Origin: Geitlerinema sp. PCC 7407
Lineage (GTDB): Bacteria; Cyanobacteriota; Cyanobacteriia; PCC-7407
Direction of reading: 5' to 3'
Assembly (NCBI RefSeq): GCF_000317045.1
Contig: NC_019703.1
Span: forward strand, 1,910,501-1,974,500
Length of the DNA: 64,000 nucleotides
Part shown: in pieces, positions 23,926 to 32,375 of the stretch
Layout of the letters: each line of letters starts with the position of its first letter
How positions within the stretch are numbered: the first letter of the stretch is position 1
The notes under the pieces: model-generated
Told to the model about the DNA's origin: nothing
What the model saw: the letters and a program-made list of their open reading frames with translations, nothing else
The model's database searches: none
Program-made: the position numbers and the translations under genes

Positions 23926-24057
23926 GCCACGGGTTGATCGAGATGCTGGCGACTTTAAGCTTTTGTGCCAATCCCGATAAACGGCAAGGTCAAAACTTCA
24001 AGAATTCTCTCTTGTAGAACCGTTAAGCTGTATGACGACCCCCATCCTCAATGTGCT

Positions 24058-25056
24058 GTGACCCAAGAAAAACCAACGATTCTTGTGACAGGAGGAGCTG
24101 GCTACATCGGCTCCCACGCGGTGCTTGCGCTCCAGCAAGCAGGCTATTCGGTTGTCATTCTCGATAACCTGGTTTACGGCCACCGGGATCTGGTGGAGAT
24201 GGTGCTCAAGGCAGAGCTGATCGTGGGTGACACCAACGATCGCGCGCTGCTCGACCAGATTTTTGCAAGCCGGGCGATCGCGGCGGTGATGCACTTCTCG
24301 GCCTACGCCTATGTCGGTGAGTCGGTCCAAGATCCGGCCAAGTACTATCGCAACAACGTAGTTGGAACGCTGACGCTGCTCGAAGCCATGGTGGCCGCGT
24401 CTGTGAAGCGGTTTGTTTTTTCGTCGACCTGCGCGACCTACGGGGAGCCCCAGACCATCCCAATTCCGGAGGATCACCCCCAGAGCCCGGTCAATCCCTA
24501 CGGCGCCAGCAAGCTGATGGTGGAGCAGATGCTCCGGGACTTTGACCACGCCTATGGCCTGAAGTCGGTCTACTTCCGCTATTTCAACGCGGCGGGGGCT
24601 TCTCCCAATGGCCTGCTGGGCGAAGACCACAATCCGGAGACCCACCTGATTCCGCTGGTGCTGCAAACGGCTCTGGGAGCCCGGGAGGCGATCTCGGTGT
24701 TTGGGACGGACTATCCGACGCCGGATGGCACCTGTATTCGTGACTATATCCACGTGTCCGATCTGGCGGATGCCCACGTCCTGGGTCTGGAATATTTGCT
24801 CAAGGGCGGAAATACAGACGTGTTTAACTTGGGCAATGGCAACGGCTTCTCGGTGCGAGAGGTGATCGAGGCGGCGTGCGAGGTGACGGGCCGCGAGATC
24901 GCGGTGGTGGAGTGCGATCGCCGTCCGGGAGACCCGCCGATGCTGGTGGGCAGCAGCGAAAAGGCCCGTCGCGTTCTGGGTTGGCAGCCCCAATATACAG
25001 ATATGAAAGAAATCATTACCCACGCCTGGCAGTGGCACCAGGGCCGCCACGGCTAG
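24058..25056 (+). CDS. galE: UDP-glucose 4-epimerase GalE
   Basis: 332 residues from the GTG at 24058, the normal GalE length. The NAD-binding motif T-G-G-A-G-Y-I-G-S-H lies close to the N-terminus, D-N-L follows strand 2, the catalytic triad includes S-S-T and Y-x3-K (Y-G-A-S-K), and R-Y-F-N-A-A-G-A plus the C-terminal S-D-L-A-D-A-H-V are typical. It interconverts UDP-glucose and UDP-galactose for surface polysaccharides and lipids. A nine-codon reading frame (24032-24061) ends across the start codon as GTGA. It is convergent with a polyprenyl sugar-phosphate transferase gene. Confidence 0.95.
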   Translation: MTQEKPTILVTGGAGYIGSHAVLALQQAGYSVVILDNLVYGHRDLVEMVLKAELIVGDTNDRALLDQIFASRAIAAVMHFSAYAYVGESVQDPAKYYRNNVVGTLTLLEAMVAASVKRFVFSSTCATYGEPQTIPIPEDHPQSPVNPYGASKLMVEQMLRDFDHAYGLKSVYFRYFNAAGASPNGLLGEDHNPETHLIPLVLQTALGAREAISVFGTDYPTPDGTCIRDYIHVSDLADAHVLGLEYLLKGGNTDVFNLGNGNGFSVREVIEAACEVTGREIAVVECDRRPGDPPMLVGSSEKARRVLGWQPQYTDMKEIITHAWQWHQGRHG

Positions 25057-25122
25057 GAAAGCTAGGCCTGAAATAGCCCAGGTTTAGGCGAGCTAGACGC
25101 CGTAAAGTCAAAGTCGAATTGA

Positions 25123-25160
25123 GCGATCGCCCCACACCCTGACAAGGATGGGGCGATCGC
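25123..25160. terminator. HIP1-cored hairpin downstream of galE
   Basis: GCGATCGCCCCA (25123-25134) pairs perfectly with TGGGGCGATCGC (25149-25160) across a 14-base loop. There is no strong T-run, so it may be a weak terminator or a transcript-stabilising hairpin. Confidence 0.6.
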
Positions 25161-25192
25161 CATTGTTGTCCTAAGATAAACTGCTGCAACTA

Positions 25193-25241
25193 AAAAGCCC
25201 CCTGAACTCAGGAGGCTCTACAGCGATTGATGGGGGCTTTT
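25193..25241. terminator. Bidirectional terminator between galE and the sugar transferase gene
   Basis: AAAAGCCCCC at 25193-25202 pairs with GGGGGCTTTT at 25232-25241. The A- and T-rich ends let it work in both directions. It sits between two convergent genes, 17 bases from the minus-strand stop. Confidence 0.75.
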
Positions 25242-25258
25242 GTCAATCTTGGTTCGGC

Positions 25259-25942
25259 TCAGCAAGCGCCAGAAGAGCGGCTCAGCAAAACCTGAATCGT
25301 CCGCAGAATCAGCGTCACGTCATAGAGCGGATGCCAGCAGTCTTGGTAGCGCAGATCCAGCGCCACGATGTCTTCGAAGTCCTTGATGCTGGAGCGGCCG
25401 TTGACCTGCCATTCGCCCGTCAGACCCGGCTTGACGTTGAGGCGCTGCCAGTGGTGATCTGCGTAGCGCGTCACTTCATCATGGGTTGGCGGACGCGTAC
25501 CGACCAGGCTCATCTCGCCCATCAGCACATTCCAAAACTGGGGCAGCTCGTCTAGGCTAGTGCGGCGCAAAAAACGACCAACTCGGGTGATGCGCGGATC
25601 GTTCTCGTTCTTGAAAATGAGTCCTTTAGCCTCGTTTTTGACCTGCTGCTTGAGGGCTTCGGCATTGGAGACCATCGACCGGAACTTCCAAATCCGGAAG
25701 CGGCGTCCCTGGAGTCCATATCGCTCCTGTGAGTATAATATGGGTCCTGCGCTGTCCAGCTTGATGGCGAGAGCGATCGGCACGAAAGCAATACCTAGGA
25801 TCAATAGGCCAACCAAGCTGCCGACAATGTCAAGAAGGCGTTTGAAAGCTGAGTAGGCTGAGGGGTGCGCTGTTTGGCTGGCGATAGGGGCCACAATCTC
25901 GGTAGACGGGGCGATCAGCGAGGACATGGCGGAGTTGGTCAT
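25259..25942 (-). CDS. Polyprenyl sugar-1-phosphate transferase (exopolysaccharide initiation)
   Basis: 227 residues of the bacterial sugar transferase family (WcaJ/RfbP/WbaP catalytic region). One membrane helix (about 38-60, G-S-L-V-G-L-L-I-L-G-I-A-F) follows K-R-L-L-D-I. The catalytic part carries Y-S-Q-E-R-Y-G, W-K-F-R-S-M, D-E-L-P-Q-F-W-N-V-L-x-G-E-M-S-L-V-G-x-R-P-P, and K-P-G-L-T-G-x-W-Q-V-x-G-R. It would transfer a hexose-1-phosphate from UDP-sugar to undecaprenyl phosphate, the first step of exopolysaccharide or O-antigen assembly. galE next to it could supply UDP-galactose. The N-terminal 30 residues are Ser/Thr/Ala-rich and may be shorter if the ATG at 25927 is used. Confidence 0.93.
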   Translation of the reverse strand: MTNSAMSSLIAPSTEIVAPIASQTAHPSAYSAFKRLLDIVGSLVGLLILGIAFVPIALAIKLDSAGPILYSQERYGLQGRRFRIWKFRSMVSNAEALKQQVKNEAKGLIFKNENDPRITRVGRFLRRTSLDELPQFWNVLMGEMSLVGTRPPTHDEVTRYADHHWQRLNVKPGLTGEWQVNGRSSIKDFEDIVALDLRYQDCWHPLYDVTLILRTIQVLLSRSSGAC

Positions 25943-26331
25943 CTTTGCTTTTCGTTGTAAAAAAACCGTATAACCACGTACGTGTAACTAATCCAAATCA
26001 TAGTGCGCTTCTGGGAGGACATATAGAGTTAGACCACGAACTTTGCGAAATCTTGGTCGACATTCTGAGGAATCCAGGGCCTGTGTGAAGTTTGTATAAA
26101 GTCTCCTCTGTCCATGGGTAGCAAAATTCTGGAGGTCAGAAGCGGGCCTCTTTTATGTGAAAGTACGTAAGAGTGGAGGTACGCAAGAAGAAGGAGAAGG
26201 CGATCGCGCTGTTGGCGGGTTGTGGCTAGGGGAGTGGCGATCGCCCCGTCCATAGAGGCATCGAGAATAAATAAGTGTTAGGAATGACAGTGAATGGCTT
26301 TGTAATCTATCCAAAAAGAGGGTTTTGAGGA
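25943..26331. other. Intergenic region between divergent genes
   Basis: 389 bases. Besides the palindrome near the minus-strand gene, two direct repeats are seen (GTACGTAAG at 26163-26171 and GTACGCAAG at 26179-26187). No gene is supported. Confidence 0.5.
25975..25984. promoter_or_regulatory. Candidate operator palindrome upstream of the sugar transferase gene
   Basis: CACGTACGTG is a perfect 10-bp palindrome, 33 bases upstream of the sugar transferase start and next to a TATACG sequence on the minus strand that could be a -10 box. This suggests a repressor site, but no regulator is identified. Confidence 0.3.
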
Positions 26332-26631
26332 GTGGATGCTCGTTTGGAGAAGTTGGAGTCGATTGTTCAGCAGATTGGAGAAGCGGTTTTGGCGACGACG
26401 GAAACGGTCGATCGTTTGGCGGATCGCATTGATGCGCTGACGACGCAGGTCCAACAGCAATCTCACCAAGTGCAGCAGCAGGGATACCAAATTTTTGCCC
26501 TCAGCGACGCAGTACAAACCTTGGCCGAGACGCAAAATGCTTCCCACAAACGTCTTGCTCAGCTAACGGATACGCTGCGGCAGTTGGTGGCTTGTATTGA
26601 AGAATCTGATAGTTCTGAGGTGCACAACTAG
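26332..26631 (+). CDS. Small coiled-coil protein
   Basis: 99 residues, almost entirely heptad-repeat helix (L-E-K-L-E-S-I-V-Q-Q-I-G, V-D-R-L-A-D-R-I-D-A-L, Q-Q-Q-S-H-Q-V-Q-Q-Q), with a short acidic tail. The GTG start is only one base from GAGG, so a downstream TTG at 26344 or 26353 may be used instead; an in-frame TGA two codons upstream rules out earlier starts. It lies just ahead of the HetZ-related gene on the same strand. No family is recognised; a scaffolding or adaptor role is possible. Confidence 0.65.
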   Translation: MDARLEKLESIVQQIGEAVLATTETVDRLADRIDALTTQVQQQSHQVQQQGYQIFALSDAVQTLAETQNASHKRLAQLTDTLRQLVACIEESDSSEVHN

Positions 26632-26708
26632 GCCGATGGTCTCATCGGCAGGGAGGTAAACCTTTGAGCGGTGCCGTAAACCTTGAGAGAGAGGGCAGGA
26701 CTGCATTC

Positions 26709-27839
26709 ATGACATTAGCTGAAGAGTTGGCTGATGGTTGGCGATCGCGCTTGCAGCAAGACTGCGCTGATCAGAGCGAGGCGGTGCGTGAAGGCATCGT
26801 CAACTGGTTGCTAGGCGAAGATCAGACGCGCTTTGAGGGGCTGGACCCGGACCAGTTGGCGATCGCCCAACAGGCCATGGACTACCGCTACCGAATTTTG
26901 GTCCAGCGCTATCTGGGGGTAGCGCCCGATCGCGCCTACCAAAAGCTGCTCCAGCGGCTTAGCAGCCTGTTTTTGATCCGCAACAAGATTCGGACTTGGG
27001 TCTCTCTGAGCCGCGATCGCCATCGGACGGTCATGGATGTGCTGCAAGAGGTGGTGCAGGAACTGCTGCAAAGCGATCGCTACATGCAGCAGCAGATCGC
27101 CTGGATTGCTCAGTGCACGCGCAGCTCGGTGTTGCGCAACGTTCTGCTGCTGGCCAGCTTGGAAGAGTATTGTCTGCGCCCGATCCGCAACCAGCCGCTG
27201 CTGGTATACCGGTTTGTGAACTACCTGCGGCGATCGCAGCGGGGCGGCATGACCCAAGTGCCGGGCGGCGAGCTAGTGCGCTTGGTTTCTGAGGAGATCG
27301 CCCCTGACGATGCCGAAAACCCCATTAGCCTGCTGGACAATCAGGCGGTTGCTCAATACCAAGAGGAGCAGGAGTGGGAAGAGCGTCAGCGCCTGCGCAA
27401 TGGCGTTCAGCAAGAATTTGAGGCGTATTTGGTCGAAAACGTTGACCCCCTGGCGGCACGGTGGCTGCAGCTTCACCTCCAGGGGCGCTCCCAGGAGTCC
27501 ATTGCCAAGCTGCTGGGCGTGCCGATCAAGCAGGTTTATCGCCTTCGGGAAAAAATTAGCTACCACGCAGTTCGCGTCTTTGCCCTCAAGGGGCAGCCAG
27601 AGCTGGTGGCTAGCTGGCTCGAAACTTCGCTACAGGAGCACAGCTTGGGCCTGACTCCCGAGCAGTGGCAGCAGTTTTGGGAGACGCTCACGCCGGTGCA
27701 GCAGCTGCTGCTAGAGCACCTCAAGGAGGGCCAAAAGCCAGAGGCGATCGCCAAAGAGCTCAATCTCAAAACCCATCAAGTGATGGGAGAGTGGGGAAAG
27801 CTTTACCTGGCGGCCCAAGCTTTGCGAAACGTGTCGTGA
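26709..27839 (+). CDS. HetZ-related protein
   Basis: 376 residues from the ATG at 26709. The sequence resembles the cyanobacterial HetZ-related family: an N-terminal region with A-M-D-Y-R-Y-R-I-L, a central block (N-Q-P-L-L-V-Y-R-F-V-N-Y-L-R-R-S with R-G-G-M-T-Q-V-P), and C-terminal helix-turn-helix-like segments (S-I-A-K-L-L-G-V-P-I-K-Q-V-Y-R-L-R and A-I-A-K-E-L-N-L-K-T). HetZ is a DNA-binding regulator of heterocyst development, but relatives occur in strains without heterocysts, where their role is unknown. The product also looks sigma-factor-like in its repeated HTH elements. The family call is from memory of conserved blocks and should be confirmed by search. Confidence 0.65.
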   Translation: MTLAEELADGWRSRLQQDCADQSEAVREGIVNWLLGEDQTRFEGLDPDQLAIAQQAMDYRYRILVQRYLGVAPDRAYQKLLQRLSSLFLIRNKIRTWVSLSRDRHRTVMDVLQEVVQELLQSDRYMQQQIAWIAQCTRSSVLRNVLLLASLEEYCLRPIRNQPLLVYRFVNYLRRSQRGGMTQVPGGELVRLVSEEIAPDDAENPISLLDNQAVAQYQEEQEWEERQRLRNGVQQEFEAYLVENVDPLAARWLQLHLQGRSQESIAKLLGVPIKQVYRLREKISYHAVRVFALKGQPELVASWLETSLQEHSLGLTPEQWQQFWETLTPVQQLLLEHLKEGQKPEAIAKELNLKTHQVMGEWGKLYLAAQALRNVS

Positions 27840-27961
27840 TGGGAAAGTCTTGGGCTCTTTCTAGCTCAGCGCGGGACCCGTCGCAGGCGATCGGTTGCAG
27901 CTTTCGATAAAACTTCGCAACTCGATCCGGAGGACTAGCCAATGGGGCGTCTAGGATAGTA

Positions 27962-28043
27962 TTGATCCACATCGATCAACTTCTGTGCTGAGTACAGAAG
28001 TGGGGGCGGGAGGTGACTGCCGGTTTTGCCGGGTCAAGGTCAC
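27962..28043 (+). other. Cluster of three consecutive stem-loops
   Basis: Three inverted repeats follow each other: TTGATC/GATCAA (27962-27967 with 27974-27979), CTTCTGT/ACAGAAG (27980-27986 with 27994-28000), and GTGAC/GTCAC (28013-28017 with 28039-28043), which encloses CCGG/CCGG. This could be a structured leader of the downstream gene, a 3' end of the HetZ-related transcript, or a small RNA. The whole gap 27840-28219 contains no other gene that I can support. Confidence 0.35.
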
Positions 28044-28219
28044 TTCCAGGGTGCCGCCTCATATCTAGTGCAAGTTTTCTTCTGATATTTCGTGACCGGG
28101 CTTTGAGATCTGCTGGGGATTGGGCGATCGCCTCGAATTTGCGATCGCTGTTTGCCATCCCATTGCAGCCCATGGAGCCCCTCGTCCCATACCCCTTCAT
28201 TTGTCCTCGGGCTCTACCC

Positions 28220-29458
28220 ATGGCGTTCCCTCCCACTGATGATTGCTCCGCTGCCGGAGCAGCCATTCCGCGTCGCTCTGAGTCTCCTGCGATGGCCCAA
28301 AATTCGCCCCTGACGGCGGCCCAAGTCGACGCTGAGCAAGCGTTTCGCCTAATCGACAGCATTTTGCCCTTTGAGGCGTGCCTGTATCATCAGGTGTTTC
28401 CGGTGGCTCTGGAGGGCAGTCGGCTGCGCTTGGCGATGGTGGATCCGAGCGATCGGGCGGCTATGGACTATGTGCGGCGAATTTTGGCGTTTATGAACTG
28501 CTCGCCTCAGCCCCAGGCGATCGCCCCCGACGCTCACCACGCGCTGCTGTCAGCCTATCTCCACTACAAAAACCTCCACCCCACCGCGCCGCCCCTGGAC
28601 CCGCGATCGCTCCAAGAGACGCGGGAAACCCTGATCGTGGACAGCCCGACCCTAGTGACGGATGGCTTTGTGGCCCCGCGCGATCGCCCCTGCCCTGAGC
28701 CCCCTGTTGACGAGGGAACCTTGATTTTGACCGAGGGACCAGAGCCTGAGGCGATCGCCCCGCCCCCGCTGCCGCCTCCACCGCCTGCACCCGACCCCCA
28801 CCCCAGAATTCCGCTTCTTGTATTGCAGGTAAGCCACCTGGCCGAGCCAGTTCAGCACCTGGTTACCCTACCTCCCCAAAAACTTTTGCAGGAGCTGCTG
28901 GGACGAGCACTGCTGGGCGGTATCGGGCGACTTTATTTTGAGCGCTACGACCATTCTGGCCGCATTCTCTGGAGCCAAGACGGCGTACTTCAGTCGGTCA
29001 TCGAAGCTCTACCCCAGTCCCTCTTCCAGGCTCTCCTCAACGAGCTCAAGCGCCTGGCTCAGACCTCCATGGTCACTGTCCAAAAGCCAAAGCAGGTCGA
29101 GATCGAGCGCCTCTACCAGGGCCAGCGCGTCCTGCTGCGCATTCGCCTCATGCCCGGCGCCTGGGGAGAAGAAGCAACTTTGCAGGTTTTGCGGGGGGCT
29201 GCGCTGCGCTTCCATGAGCAGCAGCGTCTAGACCGCCTCAGCCAAGAGGCGCTGCGCATTGCTCAGCGACTTCAGCAGACGGTGAATGAGATTCGCCAGC
29301 GCAGCAAGGGGCAAGATGGGACCCTGTCGGAGGCCTCGCTAGAAGCGTTGCCAGCCCTCAATCGAGTCCTGCAACACCTCGATCGCCAAATCCAGGACTT
29401 GGCCCACGACGCCCATTCCGAGCCAGAGCTGCCGCCTGAGAGTGGCGAAAAACCCTAA
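28220..29458 (+). CDS. PilB/GspE-derived protein lacking the ATPase domain
   Basis: About 412 residues from the ATG at 28220; ATGs at 28172 and 28292 are equally possible. The first part (A-F-R-L-I-D-S-I-L-P-F to A-Y-L-H-Y-K) resembles the MshEN-type N-terminal domain of type IV pilus ATPases. After a Pro-rich linker, the second part (L-Q-E-L-L-G-R-A-L-L-G-G-I, Q-D-G-V-L-Q-S-V, Q-R-V-L-L-R-I-R-L-M-P, W-G-E-E-A-T-L-Q-V-L) matches the PAS-like domain just ahead of the PilB ATPase core. The protein then turns into a coiled-coil tail where Walker A should begin. It therefore cannot hydrolyse ATP and may bind PilB, c-di-GMP or pilus parts. Its stop overlaps the convergent acetyltransferase gene. 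Confidence 0.65.
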   Translation: MAFPPTDDCSAAGAAIPRRSESPAMAQNSPLTAAQVDAEQAFRLIDSILPFEACLYHQVFPVALEGSRLRLAMVDPSDRAAMDYVRRILAFMNCSPQPQAIAPDAHHALLSAYLHYKNLHPTAPPLDPRSLQETRETLIVDSPTLVTDGFVAPRDRPCPEPPVDEGTLILTEGPEPEAIAPPPLPPPPPAPDPHPRIPLLVLQVSHLAEPVQHLVTLPPQKLLQELLGRALLGGIGRLYFERYDHSGRILWSQDGVLQSVIEALPQSLFQALLNELKRLAQTSMVTVQKPKQVEIERLYQGQRVLLRIRLMPGAWGEEATLQVLRGAALRFHEQQRLDRLSQEALRIAQRLQQTVNEIRQRSKGQDGTLSEASLEALPALNRVLQHLDRQIQDLAHDAHSEPELPPESGEKP

Positions 29459-30726
29459 AAGACGTCCCAGCAAAAGGGTGGGATGCACTGCCAGGCAGCT
29501 TCGAGGCGCTGCAGCAAAGCGCGATCGCCCTCGAACTCAATTTCCCGCGTCCACAGCAGCTCCGTCGGTCGCCGCATCCCGCAAAACATCTCCGTCAGAT
29601 GCTCAATGGAGGTGGTGACCACGGCGGGCACTGGCTGAGACACGGGGTGCATCCGGCCAGCAGTAAAGTTAGCCGTGATGGTTTGATTGCCCAGTATGGG
29701 ATCGCGCACCTGAAACGTCAGAATGAAAGGCGGCCCAGCATGAACGGGTCGCAGCCGAAAAGCGGCGGCCAGGTCTACAAGGCGCCACATAAAACCGCCC
29801 CCAATCTGGCCAAAAGGCGGCACGATGCTAAAAAGTGGCGCGTGAGTATGAGCTTGGCGCTGCTCCTCGAGCAGATGAGGAAAGGGGTCCTCTGGGTACG
29901 TGTTCCAGAAAATCGTAGAAACTTGGTCTCGCAGAGACGACAGGAAGCCAAGAATGCCTCGATAAGCGTCAACGTTGACAGCGACCCACTCCAGGATGCT
30001 AACGGTTGTGCAGCGATCGCCCGTCTGACCAAACTGCAAAATCACGTATCCCAGCAGCTTGCCCGCTTCCTCGTAGCAATAGATCACCTTGCCCGGCTCG
30101 GGCCGCAGACGCATTTCCCACTGCAAGACCTGTCGGCGCAGCCAGCCGTTGTGGCGACTGGCAGACCGCAGATAGGTGTCGTACAGCGCCTGCTCGTGGG
30201 TTTCAGCCTGATAGGGAACCACATTGTGCCGCTCCGGATAGGCCGGAATGCTCTCGGGCGCCACAGCGTACTGATGGACGCGGCCCACCCATGCCCAGCC
30301 GAGTCGCCGATAAAAGGCGTGGCGAAACGGATAAAGCATCACCAGGGGGACGGGCGATCCGTTGCCCTGCTGGCCTGCGGCCTGAAAAGCTTTGAGAGAC
30401 TGCTCGATCAAGAAGCGAGCCACTCGCTGGCCTCGGCGATGGGGAGCGACGGCCAGTCCTGCAATGCCTTTGGCGGGCAGGTCCTGACCCTCAAGAAAGA
30501 TCTGTAAGTCGAGCTGGGCGTAGGTTCCGATGGCTTCACCAGAAGCGGCGTCTAGGGCCAACATCTGCTGCCGTCCTGGGCGGTTGAGCCCCTGACTAAA
30601 CCAAGCCTGCTGAATGTCGGCGTCACTCTGGGTCGGGGCAAAACAAAGCCGCTCAAGACTAACCACTTGGTTGAGGTCAGCGTCTTGAGCGGGTCTGAGG
30701 GTGATGCCCGGAAGGTCAATCACCAT
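29455..30726 (-). CDS. Eis-type GNAT acetyltransferase
   Basis: 423 residues, the usual size for the Eis family. An N-terminal GNAT domain carries the acetyl-CoA loop V-A-P-H-R-R-G-Q-R-V-A-R and Y-P-F-R-H-A-F-Y-R-R-L-G-W, followed by a second GNAT-like domain and a C-terminal sterol-carrier-like domain (G-R-M-H-P-V, I-E-H-L-T-E-M-F-C-G). The chain ends exactly at Phe, and family members often rely on the C-terminal carboxylate for catalysis. Eis proteins acetylate amino groups of aminoglycosides, peptides or proteins; the cyanobacterial substrate is unknown. It is the last gene of a minus-strand run rpsO-pam68-aroF-this gene, with gaps of only 20-37 bases. Confidence 0.85.
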   Translation of the reverse strand: MVIDLPGITLRPAQDADLNQVVSLERLCFAPTQSDADIQQAWFSQGLNRPGRQQMLALDAASGEAIGTYAQLDLQIFLEGQDLPAKGIAGLAVAPHRRGQRVARFLIEQSLKAFQAAGQQGNGSPVPLVMLYPFRHAFYRRLGWAWVGRVHQYAVAPESIPAYPERHNVVPYQAETHEQALYDTYLRSASRHNGWLRRQVLQWEMRLRPEPGKVIYCYEEAGKLLGYVILQFGQTGDRCTTVSILEWVAVNVDAYRGILGFLSSLRDQVSTIFWNTYPEDPFPHLLEEQRQAHTHAPLFSIVPPFGQIGGGFMWRLVDLAAAFRLRPVHAGPPFILTFQVRDPILGNQTITANFTAGRMHPVSQPVPAVVTTSIEHLTEMFCGMRRPTELLWTREIEFEGDRALLQRLEAAWQCIPPFCWDVF

Positions 30727-30763
30727 AAAGCTTTAGCGTAGAGGGTAAAGATCCGAGTAGCGA

Positions 30764-31831
30764 CTAGGCTAGGGCGGGCTGGGGAGCGTTTTGCGGCCAG
30801 CGACCCACGGCTTTGCCGATGACGGCGAGTTCCTGTACCAGCTGATCAAAGCGATCGGGGGTGAGGGACTGGGGACCGTCGGACAGAGCCTTCGCAGGAT
30901 TCGGGTGGACCTCGATCATGAGGGAGTCCGTACCGCCCGCGATCGCCGCCATGGCCATCGCCGGAACGTACTCAGCGCGGCCTGTGCCGTGGCTGGGGTC
31001 GATCATGATCGGCAGGTGCGTGAGCGATCGCAGCACCGGCAGCACCGACAGATCCAGCGTGTTGCGCGCAAACTGACGATCGAACGTCCGGATGCCCCGC
31101 TCACACAGGATCACGTTGGGGTTACCAGCGGCCAAGATGTACTCCGCTGCCATCAGCCACTCATCGATCGTGGCAGACATGCCGCGCTTGAGCAGCACCG
31201 GCTTGTCCTGAGCACCCACTTTCTTGAGCAGCGAAAAATTCTGCATGTTCCGAGCGCCGATCTGGATGACGTCCGCCACCTCTGCCAGCACTTCTAGGTC
31301 TGCTGCATCCATCAACTCTGTGATGATGCCCAAGCCGGTTGCTTCCCGCGCCTTGGCCAACAGGTCCAGAGCGCTCTCGCCGTGGCCCTGGAAGGCGTAG
31401 GGAGAGGTGCGAGGCTTGAAAGCTCCACCCCGCAAGAAGTGAGCCCCTGCCGCTTTGACGCGCCGCGCCGTCTCAACGATCATCTCTTCGTTCTCGACGG
31501 AGCAAGGGCCTGCCGTGATCACGATTGGGTGATGCTCACCAAAGGCCACTGGACCGTTGGGAGTAGGGACCACCACTTCGCTGGGTTCGCCGTGGCGATA
31601 TTCCCGACTGGCCCGCTTGAAGGGCTGCTCGACTCGGAGGACTTGCTCAATCCACGGACTAATTTCTTGAATCTGGAGCGGGTCGAGGTCTGCAGTATCC
31701 CCCACCAAGCCGATGACGACCTTGTGGCGGCCAACGATCTGCTCAGGGGTCAAACTCCAGCTTTCTCTGAGTTCCTGACTGATTCGGGCAATCTCGGCTT
31801 CAGGAGAGCCGCTTTTCATGACGACAATCAT
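30764..31831 (-). CDS. aroF: 3-deoxy-7-phosphoheptulonate synthase (DAHP synthase, type I-beta)
   Basis: 355 residues. An N-terminal ferredoxin-like regulatory domain (M-I-V-V-M-K to about residue 90) precedes the TIM barrel with [18 protein letters not shown]-x-[23 protein letters not shown] and D-P-S-H-G-T-G-R. The Cys and His metal ligands are present. It condenses phosphoenolpyruvate and erythrose-4-phosphate, starting aromatic amino acid synthesis; the N-terminal domain usually gives Tyr/Phe feedback. AGGAAAG precedes the ATG. It probably belongs to a transcription unit starting at rpsO. Confidence 0.97.
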   Translation of the reverse strand: MIVVMKSGSPEAEIARISQELRESWSLTPEQIVGRHKVVIGLVGDTADLDPLQIQEISPWIEQVLRVEQPFKRASREYRHGEPSEVVVPTPNGPVAFGEHHPIVITAGPCSVENEEMIVETARRVKAAGAHFLRGGAFKPRTSPYAFQGHGESALDLLAKAREATGLGIITELMDAADLEVLAEVADVIQIGARNMQNFSLLKKVGAQDKPVLLKRGMSATIDEWLMAAEYILAAGNPNVILCERGIRTFDRQFARNTLDLSVLPVLRSLTHLPIMIDPSHGTGRAEYVPAMAMAAIAGGTDSLMIEVHPNPAKALSDGPQSLTPDRFDQLVQELAVIGKAVGRWPQNAPQPALA

Positions 31832-31863
31832 GGTTACTTTCCTGTGAGGTGTCTCTTCGGTGA

Positions 31864-32355
31864 CTATCCTTTACGGCGAGCGTCCCGTGCTTCGCGCCAA
31901 GCTGCGGTGAGGCGTCCAAAGTTGGTTTTGAACTCTTCCCAGCCGATCTTACTGCCCAGAATCTCTTCTTCCCAGGAGGCGGAAAGAACGCCGTAGCTGA
32001 GACCCAAAACGCTCAGACCAAAAAATCCCATGCTGACTAGCACGACGGCAGAGGTCGGCATGGGAAAAACATCGCCAATTACGATGAAGTAGCTAACGAA
32101 GAAGGACGCGATGCCGAAAAACAGCGGTACGCCACTAAAAAGGCCCATGCGCTGAAGCATGCGCTTGCTGACGGCTTCTGGAATAGCATCAAGGCTACTG
32201 TCGGAAGAACTCGCAGAAGCCGCTGGGGTCTGCTTGTCTGCATTGACGCGAGGTTCACCCTTGGGTGCTGTGGTCTCGCTCTTTTTGCGGCTTTTGCTTG
32301 GCTCGAAGGGGAGGCGATCGCGCTCTTTGGTCTCGTTTTGGGAATCAGACGCCAT
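31864..32355 (-). CDS. PAM68-like photosystem II assembly protein
   Basis: 163 residues. A hydrophilic Lys/Glu/Ser-rich N-terminal half is followed by I-P-E-A-V-S-K-R-M-L-Q-R-M and two membrane helices (F-F-G-I-A-S-F-F-V-S-Y-F and V-V-L-V-S-M-G-F-F-G-L), then S-A-S-W-E-E-E-I-L-G and a basic C-terminus. This is the pattern of the PAM68 family (DUF3464). PAM68 helps assemble CP43/CP47-containing photosystem II intermediates in thylakoid membranes. It lies 20 bases downstream of rpsO, a neighbourhood I recall as common in cyanobacteria. Confidence 0.9.
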   Translation of the reverse strand: MASDSQNETKERDRLPFEPSKSRKKSETTAPKGEPRVNADKQTPAASASSSDSSLDAIPEAVSKRMLQRMGLFSGVPLFFGIASFFVSYFIVIGDVFPMPTSAVVLVSMGFFGLSVLGLSYGVLSASWEEEILGSKIGWEEFKTNFGRLTAAWREARDARRKG

Positions 32356-32375
32356 ACTTTACAAATCAAACTCTA

